Assembly (NCBI GenBank): GCA_036924285.1
Contig: JAYKYS010000004.1
Coordinates: forward strand, 31,528,001 to 31,592,000
Direction of reading: 5' to 3'
Source: Asterella californica
Lineage: Eukaryota; Streptophyta; Marchantiopsida; Marchantiales; Aytoniaceae
Length of the DNA stretch: 64,000 nucleotides
Part shown: positions 1 through 9,155 of the stretch, one piece after another
How the letters are laid out: the number at the start of each line of letters is the position of its first letter
How positions within the stretch are numbered: position 1 is the first letter of the stretch
The notes under the pieces: generated by a model
What the model saw: only the letters and a program-made list of their open reading frames with translations
Told to the model about the DNA's origin: nothing
Databases searched by the model: none
Translations under genes and position numbers: made by a program

Positions 1-1533
1 TTATCCTCTCTTCTGCGAGGGTGGTGATCTTCCCCCGCACTCGGAGAACCTCTTGGTCGCGCTGCTCTTAACGCGCCTGTAACTCCTGGTTGCTCTTCCT
101 CAGTTGGGTCAGCTCCTTGGCAGAAGCGGCTGCTTCCGTCTTGTACCTCGCTGCGAGCTTCTCCGTGGTGCGGAGACTAGCTTCCAGCGCTTCTGTCTTC
201 TTCTGGCCTTCTTCCTGACGCATCAAGGTGTGCAGATCGCAGAGGGCTTCTCCTGAGCCTTCGCTCTCTTTTCCAGCAACTCCATAGTTGGTTGGATCTC
301 TGCGTGGAAGAAGGCACTAAACTCTTCCAGTCTTCTTCCTACGAAAGACAGGTTCATCTCCACAGTTCGGTTGGAGGTGTCGACCTTGTCTTCCAGAGAC
401 AAGGATGTCTCTTCCACCACAATGGTCTTCAACTTCTGCACACGGGAAGAAGCTACTCTTCTCATCTTCCGGGGTGGAAGATCTCTCCCCATGGTAGAAG
501 CGATCCTCTTCACTGCGTTTCCCCGCATCGCAATAGGAGTATCCATCCATCCTACGTCTTCTGGAGTCTTCGGAAGACTCTTTGGTGTTGTAGAAGCGGT
601 CTTCTGCTCCGGTCGGGTACTCAGCAGTTCTTCCTCCGAGTTAGACTCCGATCCCGAATGTATGAGGGAGGTGGTCTTCCTAGGTACACTTCTAGGGCCC
701 ATCTTCCTCAGAAGCGTGGCGTCTTCCGACCCACTGAAGTCGTCTTCCCTCACCAGAAGCGTCTTCTGATGAGAGCTGGGCCTCAGCTGCGGCATCAGAG
801 TGGGAGGGGGAGTTGCGGCTGCTGCTCGGTCGTCTTCTTCCGAGGTCTCCTCCTTCGTCTCAGGTTGCGCTGTCGGTCCATACTTCACCAACTGTTGTTC
901 CATGAGATCCCCCATCGCTACATACAAGTAGCAGAGGAAAGGTGTCAAGTGTCCTCCCGCTGAGTACCCAAGTACGCTAGCTCCGCCTGTACATATGTGG
1001 AAGAATGAGCCGCAGTTGACGGACACTCTCTCATCCCACACTGCTTCCAGGAACTCTACGTCCTGATCTCCAAGGTACCTCGTCTTTTGCGCTTTCTCCT
1101 TGGGAAAGAGATGCAGAAACAGCTTCGCCAGAAATAGCTTCTTCGGCTCCCGGTAAGATTCGATCTTCCATCCGTACCTTCCCTGTCTGTCCTCCAGGAA
1201 GAGGCAAGTTGTGCTTCCAAGCACATGCCAGTCACTCACGATCCTGGGCAAGATCTTCTTCTCGAGCCAATACCCTCGGTCCTCGGATTCTGACATGTGG
1301 AAGGTCCTGCGCCACCAATCTTCAGTCCAGGAAGATGGTCTTCCTCGAGCTACTCTTGCCTTCGCAGGTACACGGTTGCGAGGCGGTAATGCTGCCCAAA
1401 CCTCCTCCAGAAGTCCTTGGTCGGCGAGGTTCCAATCCCACAGGAAGAAGTCGAGACCCAACTCCTTGAGAAAGGGTGTGACCTCGACCAACTCTGCTGT
1501 CGATAACACCAACCCTCGAGGATGCATCGACAT
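1..1533 (-). pseudogene. Family A gag-like protein, N-terminal two thirds, frameshifted copy
   Basis: The copy reads leftward from an ATG at 1533 (start MSMHPRGLV) and runs off the window at base 1. I do not recognise the family. About 200 N-terminal residues form a compact segment rich in W, F and L (for example FLKELGLDFFLWDW). A Ser/Pro/acidic linker and a basic stretch with PPRKMRRVASSR, which could be a nuclear signal, come next, and then a long Glu/Lys/Ala/Gln coiled-coil-like region begins. The first frame stops at 223. The coiled coil continues in another frame to base 1, so a small indel broke it. Homologous copies lie at 2375-2999, 7920-9155, 9838-10874, 57419-58010, 58669-60395 and 61675-63965. 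No zinc knuckle, protease or RT is joined to it. Calling it gag is inference from its position after an LTR-like leader. Confidence 0.6.
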
Positions 1534-1978
1534 ACTGGAAGATCTGTTGCACTAAGCCACACGCACTTACTGTGAGTTGAAGGCTCAGTCCTTCCCAAGT
1601 GCCCACAGTCTAACTTCTACTTCTCAGAAGACGAAACTAGTCTTCCAGAAGACAACTACTCCGTCTTCCGGGATTCTAACAGTACTTCTTAGATTCCTCT
1701 CGTCTTCCGGGCTATATCTGCTCAATCCTAACTAAGCAAGGCCTCGCATGGATTACTAAGGAGACAACCCACCTTGCATTACATCCTACTTCCTATCAGA
1801 AGATACAAGATTCGCGAAACGTAGAGTGCATAACGGGTTCAGAAGATGGTTGCGGGCTCTTGCAGTGACAGTGGCCTCTGGGAAGACCCCCAGGACAGCT
1901 TCCGATTGAATGTCCTTCTCGGAAGACCTCCCGAAGTCAGGCTTCTCTTCAGTGATCTCACCTGTCTTCTTCTTGCGA
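1534..1978 (-). mobile_element. Family A 5' leader (3'-most part), no coding
   Basis: This sequence upstream of the gag-like ATG matches 10875-11270 (same orientation) and 56990-57418 (opposite orientation). It carries many GAAGAC/GTCTTC hexamers. Near 1970-1990 the family A sequence ends abruptly and a Ty3 RT fragment on the other strand begins. Confidence 0.6.
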
Positions 1979-2345
1979 AATGTCTTCTTCCGTCTTTGGC
2001 TGCGAAGAAGGTCTGCTGTTAGGACACATCATTTCCAAGAATGGGATTGTGGTAGATCCTGAGAAGGTGAAGAAGATTGTGGATCTTTCATTTCCGATCA
2101 ACTTGACAAAGTTGAGGCAGTTTCTTGGCATGGTTGGATATTATCGTAGGTTTGTCTTTTCCTTCTCAAACAATGCAATAGCTTTGACTATGTACATGAA
2201 GAAATGAGTTGATTTTGACTTGATAGTGCATGATTAGAAGGCAAAGGAAGCATTTGAGGAGCTAAAAAAGGCATTAGTGACAGCTCCTATACTTGCCAAA
2301 CCTGAGTGGAGTAAAGCATTTATTCTGTATACGGATGTCTTCAAT
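1979..2345 (+). pseudogene. Ty3-type reverse transcriptase/RNase H fragment, related to element C
   Basis: It translates to the end of an RT palm and the RT/RNase H connection. FGCEEGLLLGHIISKN is followed by LRQFLGMVGYYRRF and, after two stops, by EELKKALVTAPILAKPEWS. The same peptide order with few differences is found on the minus strand at about 48150-48560 in element C, so the fragment derives from that family. Stops at 2205 and 2233 and both ends cut mid-domain show it is dead. It sits antisense to the family A leader and is followed directly by a plus-strand family A gag fragment. Confidence 0.75.
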
Positions 2346-2374
2346 GGTAGTTGATCCATGGGATCGTGGAGGGT

Positions 2375-2999
2375 TTACAGGACGTGGAGTTCCTGGAAGC
2401 AGTGTGCGATGAAGGAGTGCCGTCAACTGGGGCGCATTCTTCCACGTATATGTACAGACGGAGCTAGCATACTTAGGTACCCCGGCAGGAGGACACTTGA
2501 CACCTTTCCTCTGTTACTTGTACGTAGTCATGGGGGATCTCACGGAAGATCAGTTGGTGAAGTATGGACCAACAGGGCAACATGAGACGAAGGAGTAGAC
2601 CTCGGAAGAAGACGACCGATCAGCAGCTGCAACTCCCCCTCCTACTCTGATGCCGCAGCTGAGGCCCGGCACTCATCAAAAGACGCTTCTGGTGAGGGAA
2701 GACGACTCCAGTGGGTCGGAAGACGCCACGCCTCCGAGGAAGATGGGTCCTAGAAGTGTACCTAGGAAGACCACCTCCCTCATTCATTCGGGGTCGGAGT
2801 CTGACTCGCAGGAAGAGCCGTTGAGTACCCGATCGGAGCAGAAGACCGCTTCTACCACACAAGGAAGTCTTCCGAAGACTCCAAAAGACGAAGGATGGAT
2901 GGATACTCCTACTACGATGCGAGGAAGCGCAGTAAAGAGGACCGCTTCTACCATGGGGAGAGATCTTCCACCCCGGAAGATGAGAAGAGTAGCTTCTTC
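2375..2999 (+). pseudogene. Family A gag-like fragment, left half of a copy split by an insertion
   Basis: The fragment starts at the motif equivalent to DVEFLEAV and runs through the Ser/Pro/acidic linker to KMRRVASSR at the insertion point. One in-frame TAG (2596) replaces a GAG found in other copies. The protein resumes at 7920 with VQKLKTIVVEE, exactly where the other copies continue, so 2375-2999 and 7920-9155 were one uninterrupted sequence before 3004-7919 inserted. Confidence 0.7.
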
Positions 3000-3180
3000 C
3001 CGTTGTCGTGTTGTGGATTGGCTAGGGTGTGAAACCACCACATATCCTTCGTACGTGTTTGGTGTTGAGGAGCCACTGGACCTTATCGTGTCAAAAGATA
3101 AGGCTCCACGTGGACGATCCGTGTACTCTTCGCTGAGTGGAGATAAGAGTAGTACTCTTGTCGTCACATGTGAGATTGAT

Positions 3181-3190
3181 GTATAAGAAG
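3181..3190 (+). promoter_or_regulatory. Possible TATA box
   Basis: GTATAAGAAG lies 105 bp upstream of the first ATG of the plus-strand twin-ORF unit, a usual distance for a plant TATA element plus a short 5' UTR. Sequence match only. Confidence 0.3.
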
Positions 3191-3291
3191 AGAGGTGCGC
3201 GGAGCTTGAGAGATAGAGTGTAGAGTATCCAAGTCTAGTGGAGTGTGATCAGTATCATCGGATGAAGTAAGCGGCAGTGCGAGTGATAGGC

Positions 3292-3507
3292 ATGAACGGA
3301 GAACCCTTTCGTGCTCCTGATCTTCCACTTGCGCATCCATTCGTCATTAAGATCCATTGTCTGCCGCGAGATCATTTTCAAGTATTTATGGTAGCTCATT
3401 GGGGAGAGTCGTTTATGGCTGCGGTGATGGCTACTCCGGATCCTATCGTTCTTCCCATTGTCACTTACGACGCTGTTTGGGATCTTACTGTCTACATCTT
3501 GCTCTGA
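3292..3507 (+). CDS. Unknown 71-aa protein, first ORF of twin-ORF unit B1
   Basis: I do not recognise this protein. It starts at ATG 3292 (MNGEPFRAPD) and ends at TGA 3505-3507. It has 71 residues and no signal peptide; the sequence is mostly beta-prone with aromatic and Val/Ile runs (LPIVTYDAVWDLTVYILL). Its inverted homologue at 5656-5871 has exactly the same length, aligns without gaps and is about 54% identical (38 of 71 by eye), which argues that the protein was once selected. Shared landmarks are PDLP, IKxHC, RDHF, LPIVTY and TVYILL. A second ATG follows six bases after the stop in the same frame, so ORF 2 could be reached by reinitiation or by TGA readthrough. Confidence 0.5.
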   Translation: MNGEPFRAPDLPLAHPFVIKIHCLPRDHFQVFMVAHWGESFMAAVMATPDPIVLPIVTYDAVWDLTVYILL

Positions 3508-3513
3508 TGTGGT

Positions 3514-3729
3514 ATGGATCCTCCGTTGGATCTGAACTTCCCAGCGAGAGTTCCGTTCAACACTTGGGTCGAAATACGATGTTACAGTCGTCCAAAGGTG
3601 GCGCATCGTGAGTTTGTTGTGAGGAACTTCGGTGAGGATTATTACAACCAGATAATAGCTTCATCTGTTCCTTTTGTAGTTCCGTTTATTGTCAACCGTT
3701 TTAGAGTCGGGATTCTGACTCTCTATTGA
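3514..3729 (+). CDS. Unknown 71-aa protein, second ORF of twin-ORF unit B1
   Basis: It starts at ATG 3514 (MDPPLDLNFP) and ends with GILTLY before TGA at 3727-3729. It shares the frame of the ORF ending at 3507. Its homologue at 5446-5649 is about 64% identical over 67 residues without gaps; VPFN, VRNFG, PFVVPFIV and ILTLY are conserved. It also looks like a distant copy of the first ORF, with the same order of PF, charged-x-C, V--(x)FGE, V-P-IV and LT-Y, so the pair probably arose by duplication of one domain of about 65 residues. The function is unknown. Confidence 0.5.
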   Translation: MDPPLDLNFPARVPFNTWVEIRCYSRPKVAHREFVVRNFGEDYYNQIIASSVPFVVPFIVNRFRVGILTLY

Positions 3730-5445
3730 GCGTAGTTTGTACATCGTGTTTACGTGCTTCGTGGCCGACGGCATCGTCAACGGCACGTTATCGTATAACG
3801 TGTTTTTCTGTCTAGGAATACACGGGGTATATGGCTGTGTAGAGGTATGTGGATTGACAAGGTTGGATTTAGATCTGGATGTTTCCACTCAAATGTTTCA
3901 CTATCTACTCTTCTAGCCTGAGTGACCTTGTATCCGCTCGTCTCAAGTTTAAAGCTTGCTACGATCCAAGGTTACGTATAGGTTGCATAAACTTGTGTTA
4001 CAAACAGATCTTTTGTATTCTAACTAAAAATACTCAAATCTGTATTATCTAACTGAAGTTATTCATCTATATCACTGGAAGCCTGACTTCTGAATAGCTC
4101 CCCAGCGACGCTAACTGGCCATCAATCCAACTATCACAACTTCATAGTACAATCAGAAGATACTAAGATCACTCAATCAACTTGATAGAGTATCGATACA
4201 ACTTGCTGTACACCCTGGTCTACCGAGTATTCCAGCAAGGCAAAACATGCATAATCCAAAACACTATTCAGATCTCAATATAGCACCAACGGCGGTAGTA
4301 CCTAGCAGCTCCGAGAACCCAAACAGCGGCTTAAGACTCATGGTGGCTCCGTTCTCCTTCATCACCAAGAGCTGAAATCAGCCCCACACCTTCCAATGTC
4401 GAGTTGTATGCAGGTATGGCAGTTTCAGCAACAAACTCCTCTCCAAATTGCTCGAAAATGATCAAATTGACAATAGATGATACCGAAAAAACCCGAAACT
4501 GCTCATAACAGAAGTATTTTCGAACTTTGAGATCTCAGTCCTTCCAAACTACTCGACCAATGATGATCAAACTTCACAGGAAGCTTGATTGGACCCTTCA
4601 CTCCTACCCTGAACAATTTTCAGGTCGAAATCTCAAACCAATTCTCAGATATGGATCAAACCGTAATCTGTGCTAACTTCAGAGCTTTACAGACCCAGGT
4701 ACATTTGATCCAAGATTCTGAACAAACTACTCGACCATTTGAGGTGAAACTTCCCAAGTATCTTACTGATAAGACATTCTTCAATCCTGGAAAGTTTCAC
4801 TCAGAAATTCGACTCAGATCTTAAGCAATAGCAAACTATCCATGGCTATCACAGTTCGCTGTCCCCGCCTTATCCCATCTGCACTTCTCAACTTCAATCG
4901 GTCGGTTCAGAATCCAAATCGATCAAGAAACTGACCAAATTGATATCAAAATGACCAGCACGCCGTCAGTTCTCCAACCCAACAGACAGCTCCTCAAAAC
5001 TCCTCGCGAGTCTCTCAGAACAACCAGAAACGTAGCAGTAGGTACAAATTTCACCCCCCTCCACTCAATTGATCATAACGCGCTCATACTTTCATCAAAT
5101 CGATCGATTCTTCAGCCCAGATTGTAGCCCCGGTCGAGAGCTCTCCAACCATACCCTTCGTTTCGCGAATGGACCTCTGAAGCCTCCAGAAACCACAGAA
5201 ACGTCGCGAGGATCAGCTAGAACACCATTGGTCCAAAAGTGGACCAATAAGAGCAAAAAGAACTTTACTTTTTGTCTTTTCTCCTCTTAACTTTTCCCTT
5301 AGAACGAATTTTTACTCTCCAAGGAGACACAAGACATCAACAACACTCTAAGACCTCAGAAAATCCTTCAGATATGTCGATGGATTCTTCGCGGTCCGTA
5401 ACTACACAGAAGCGCTCAACCAGAATGAAACCAGTGAACCACAGA
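3730..5445. other. Non-coding interior of the insertion between the two twin-ORF units
   Basis: No credible gene. The part from about 4000 to 5313 is one arm of a diverged inverted repeat whose other arm is 6249-7600. 3730-4000 follows the plus-strand unit and has no counterpart after the minus-strand unit. Confidence 0.5.
4780..5313 (-). repeat. Long inverted repeat, left arm
   Basis: Read on the minus strand, this arm is colinear with 6249-6794. Anchors are AAAAATTCGTTCT (5301-5313 versus 6249-6261), an ATTGGTC...GACCAAT hairpin (near 5229-5250 versus 6320-6341), GATCAATTGA (5065-5074 versus 6490-6499) and a TTTCCAGG-containing block (near 4785-4797 versus 6776-6794). Anchor spacings agree within about 10 bases. 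Similarity probably continues to about 4000. Confidence 0.6.
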
Positions 5446-5649
5446 CTAATACAACGTCAATATTACAACCTGGAAACGTTCTACAATAAAAGGTACGACA
5501 AAAGGAAACGGTGAAGCTATCACTCGATTGTAATATTCTTGCCCGAAGTTTCTCACGATCCAAGCCCCATGATTGATCTTCGGTCTGCAATGGCACCGGA
5601 CATCGACCCAAAGGTTGAAAGGAACGTTCGATGGATAGTTGAGATCCAT
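5446..5649 (-). CDS. Unknown 67-aa protein, second ORF of twin-ORF unit B2
   Basis: It reads from ATG 5649 (MDLNYPSNVPFN) to a stop at 5446, ending VILTLY. It is the inverted homologue of 3514-3729, with 43 of 67 positions identical and no gaps. The ATG lies six bases after the TGA of the first ORF and in the same frame, as in unit B1. Function unknown. Confidence 0.5.
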   Translation of the reverse strand: MDLNYPSNVPFNLWVDVRCHCRPKINHGAWIVRNFGQEYYNRVIASPFPFVVPFIVERFQVVILTLY

Positions 5650-5655
5650 CGTTCT

Positions 5656-5871
5656 TCACAACAAAATGTACACCGTCATATCCCAAGTCTCTCCGTATGT
5701 TACGATTGGAAGGATCACCGGAAGCTGTAACTCCATCACCCTCCCCATGAACTCATCACCAAAGTACGCAACTAACCATTGTCGAAAGTGATCGCGGTGG
5801 ATGCAATGAAGCTTGATGTGAAACGGATTCGGGAAAGGAAGATCTGGAACCGGTAACACACCTCCGTCCAT
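5656..5871 (-). CDS. Unknown 71-aa protein, first ORF of twin-ORF unit B2
   Basis: It reads from ATG 5871 (MDGGVLPVPDLP) to TGA 5658-5656, 71 residues, the same length as its inverted homologue 3292-3507 with no gap. An in-frame GTG lies three codons upstream, but the ATG matches the start of the other copy. Landmarks are PDLP, IKLHC, RDHF, LPIVTY and MTVYILL. No domain recognised. Confidence 0.5.
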   Translation of the reverse strand: MDGGVLPVPDLPFPNPFHIKLHCIHRDHFRQWLVAYFGDEFMGRVMELQLPVILPIVTYGETWDMTVYILL

Positions 5872-6248
5872 AACCACCACTCCTGCAGTTCTTCACTCCT
5901 CCATGCAGACCACCGAGAACCCTTACGAATCACCCGCTGAGAGAGAATGTCGTATGAACCTTCGACCCCCCATTTTATACACAATCGCGGCGACAAGGAC
6001 CACTGAAGTGAACGCGCACAGATCGATGACTTGGCACATTCCTCTACCGTGCGATCACTTAAACAGATAATCACAAACGTGGCACTCATCACACCGTTCG
6101 GCGAGTTACGCGATACGGTTCACGAAACACGGAAAAGAAACACAACATAGGTTACACAAGAATTTCACACAGGAGCCGAACCACAACATGACAACGTGTT
6201 TGGAGTTTGTTCAATATAAACTTTGAGGCCTAAATGGTACTCTTGGAT

Positions 6249-6794
6249 AAAAATTCGTTCTTTGTGTGTTTGTCATGTGAGTGAAGACAAAACCTTTTTT
6301 GTCAACTTGTTTCTCATTGGTCGAAAGTTTGACCAATCACCTTCTACCAAGTTCCTTTCACGTTTTCGAGGGTAGAGACACTTCCCGTGGCCCATTCGCG
6401 GAGTGTGAGCTATGGTTGGAAAGCTTGGGAGACGAGGATGCCCGTGGACTCGATGGTTGCTGGATTTGAAGCGCGGATGAGAAAGTTACGATCAATTGAA
6501 GCTGAGGGGGTCAAATTCGTGACCAATTTCATTTCCGTGAGGTCTTTCTCGCTTTCTGGGAGTTCTGTGAGGTTGCTGGAGATGAATTGACTGTTGCCGG
6601 AAAGCTCTTGAGATGGGCTTGCTGATGGACTCAGAGATCGATCGATTCCAAGCCGGAGTGAAAAAGTTATGGCCAGCTGAAGTTGGGTGTCTCAAATCGG
6701 AGGTTATGATAGTAGACGACTGTAAACATGAGACATTGAGAGAGATATGGGGAGTTTGAGGTCGAATTTTGCTATGAAACCTTCCAGGGTCTGA
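6249..6794 (+). repeat. Long inverted repeat, right arm
   Basis: This is the partner of 4780-5313, on the opposite strand. The two arms enclose the B2 ORF pair, so the single strand could fold back. The stretch 5872-6248 between B2 and this arm is non-coding. Confidence 0.6.
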
Positions 6795-6902
6795 GAAGGT
6801 ACAGTCAGCTACCTACCTGTGAAATTTTGGATTATTGGGTTGAAGAGAAACGTTGTTTTTGTGCACAAGAGTCTGCATATCGCCTTGTGTCATTGACGAA
6901 AA

Positions 6903-7253
6903 GGGCTTGGATCATTCCGAGAGTTTGGTTGAGGATCTGCTGGTGAAATTTTACAGAGTGGTAGTGATGGTGACTCATTAGCTTCCTGAGAAGTTTGAGC
7001 CGTTTTGATCGAGCGGTTTGTGAGGAATCGAACAGCAAAGTTCTGTCGAAATAGTATCATGTTATAAAAACAGCGATAAGGGCTTGATCGTTCGGAGAGT
7101 TTGGTTGAAGATCTGCTGGTGAAATTTTACAAAGTGGTAGTGATGGTGACACATTAGCTTCCTGAGAAGTTTGAGCTGTTTTGATCGAGTGGTTTGTGAG
7201 GAATCGAACAGCAAAGTTCTGTTGAAATAGTATCGTATTATAGAAACAGCGAA
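6903..7253 (+). repeat. Tandem duplication, two units of about 177 bp
   Basis: Unit 1 (6903-7079) and unit 2 (7080-7253) both begin GGGCTTG and share GAGAGTTTGGTTGA, ATCTGCTGGTGAAATTTTAC, TTAGCTTCCTGAGAAGTTTG and AATCGAACAGCAAAGTTCTG. They differ at roughly one base in fifteen. It lies within the right inverted arm and is absent from the left arm. Confidence 0.8.
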
Positions 7254-7919
7254 CTTTGGAAGGGCATAGATGCCAACTCAGAGATGATCTCTCTGCATGT
7301 AATACCTTAATAGAGAGATTATTCTACAGGCTATCTGCTGGCCTTGGTTTCATCTCATTCTGAGCAGTGGTTGAGGAGTGACAGCGAGGTAAAGTTGAGA
7401 GGTTCTTGCTCCGAAAGGCGCAAGAGTTAAGACTCTTTTTGAAGAACAGGTCGACCTGGAGGTTTTGCCAGTGCTTCAGAGCACTTGATCATGGGTATGG
7501 AGAGTTGTTGACTGTATTTCCTGTGTTTGGATCCTCTCCATACCCGCATGCCTGTTTGTACGCCCAGTTGGTTTTGATTGGATTTGTGTGCGGGCGTTGC
7601 GCTTAGGTTTCTTTTCTATTAAGAGTGCTGGTATTTCTCTTGTGGTGAGGCTGGAGTGATGACCAGCAGACCCAAGAGTGCTTGCGGTGATGGCAAGAAC
7701 AGGTTGCCCGTGCTTGTTACCCTGGTTCTATTCCTAGTCGAGTAGGAGAGAGATCTGCCGAGAGGACGTGAGGATATCGTAGCGAGAAAGGTTCAAAGTG
7801 TACTTGGAGATCAGAGAGAGGTTTGGGTGGTCACTGGTTCTGAGTCACGGAGTGCGACACGTACTCTCTACAGCTAGATACCCGGTGTATTCCCAGATAA
7901 GAAAGCACGTCACACGACA
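7254..7919. other. Right terminal part of the 4.9 kb insertion, no gene seen
   Basis: Non-coding. It contains a near-repeated TGGGTATGGAG/CTCTCCATACCC motif and ends with the terminal repeat ACACGACA. Confidence 0.4.
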
Positions 7920-9155
7920 CCGTGTGCAGAAGCTGAAGACCATAGTGGTGGAAGAGGCATCCTTGCCTCTAGAAGACAAGGTCGACACCTCCGATCGGAT
8001 TGTGGGGATGAACCTGTCTTCTGCAAGAAGAAGACTGAAAGAGTTCAGTGTCTTCTTCCACTCAGAGATCCAGCCAGCTATAGAGTTGCTGGAGAAGGAG
8101 CGAAGGCTCAAGAGAATCCCTTACAGTCTGGATTCGGTCTGCTCACCTTGATGCGTCAGGAAGAAGGCCAGAAGAAGGCAGAAGCGCTGGAAACTAGTCT
8201 CCGCACCACGGAGAAGCTCACAGCGAGGTACAAGGCGGAAGCAACCGCTTCTGCCAAGGAGCTGACCCAACTGAGAAAGAGCAACCAAGAGTTGCAGGCG
8301 CATTTACAGCAGCGCGACCAAGAGGTTCTCCGAGTGCGGAGGAAGATCACCGCCCTCGCAGAGAAGAAGACAAGATGAAAGACGCAGCGGGAAGCCGCAG
8401 AAGCGCGAGGTGCAGCCGAGAAGATGCAGCGGGAAGCAGCGGAAGCTCGTACGCAGGAGATGCTAGCACAGTCGGTGGAAGCACTTCGGAAGAAGTTCAA
8501 CTTCACCGCGGGTAGGAAGTTGCTTACCTTAGCTAGAGAATGGGACGACGAGTCCAGAGCGATGTTGATAGAGTGCAAGGAGAGTATGTTCCGATACTTG
8601 GATAGACAAATAGAGAGAGTGAAGGCACTCTATGGTCTTTCTTCGACTCCGCCACCGGTAACTACATCTTCCCAAGTCCTAGTACCATCGATCGGTGCCG
8701 ACATGGAGAAGGAGGAGTTCGACCTCGCTGTGCACTTGGTAGTGACAGCGTTGGAAGCCAAGAAGACTCCGGAAGAAGCCCCGGAAGACAAGATGTCTTC
8801 TGGAAGACAAGAAGAAGAACCGTCTTCCCAGATATTCCGCGTGGAGGAAGCGACTTCCCCGGATCCCTATGAGGTCGTCATGGTCCCTAGTACCGAAATA
8901 ATGCTCCAGAAGAGCGGGGAAGCACCACTCGACTCCGCTTCCCAGAAGACGCTTCCGTCTTTCGAAGCACAAGTAGAAGCAGAAGCCGAGGAAGAAGTAG
9001 CAGCAGCGACAGCAGGGCCAGCGAAGAACGATGAGGAGGAAGCCACCTCAGTGTTACCCGAGGTGTTCGCAAGGCTTCCTAGCTTATCAGAAGCCGCGTT
9101 AGGAGCTCCGATAGGAGCAGATCAGGTAGAGATTGCCTCCGAGCAATCAGAGTAG
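7920..9155 (+). pseudogene. Family A gag-like fragment, right half: coiled coil and acidic C-terminus
   Basis: It continues the protein interrupted at 2999. VQKLKTIVVEEASLPLEDK leads into a coiled coil rich in Glu, Ala, Lys and Gln (RQEEGQKKAEALE, QQRDQEVLRV). A conserved block KKFNFTAGRKLLTLAREWDD comes next, then an acidic Pro/Ser/Glu tail ending IASEQSE with a stop at 9153-9155. One frameshift near 8145 and one TGA at 8376-8378 break it. The TGA stands where other copies have TGG (Trp). The last 243 codons from 8424 are open and define the family C-terminus. Confidence 0.65.

Larger units (their letters stand above)
3004..7919. mobile_element. 4.9 kb insertion with 4-bp target duplication and 8-bp terminal inverted repeats
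   Basis: The left end is TGTCGTGT (3004-3011) and the right end ACACGACA (7912-7919), exact reverse complements. CCGT flanks both sides (3000-3003 and 7920-7923) and occurs once at the matching place in the uninterrupted copy near 430-440. Inside are two inverted copies of a twin-ORF gene (3292-3729 plus, 5446-5871 minus) and two long diverged inverted arms. I found no transposase, RT or direct LTR pair. TG...CA termini with a 4-bp duplication fit a very long solo LTR or LTR-derived element. A non-autonomous DNA transposon with short terminal repeats is the alternative. The limits are strongly supported; the class is not. Confidence 0.7.

Noticed and set aside
292..963. 223-codon plus-strand ORF
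   Set aside because: Antisense shadow of the family A gag-like protein; similar shadows occur opposite every copy.
3292..3729. Reading the twin ORFs as one pseudogene broken by a stop
   Set aside because: The same stop and spacer occur in a diverged copy, which a random nonsense mutation would not explain well; kept as an open alternative.
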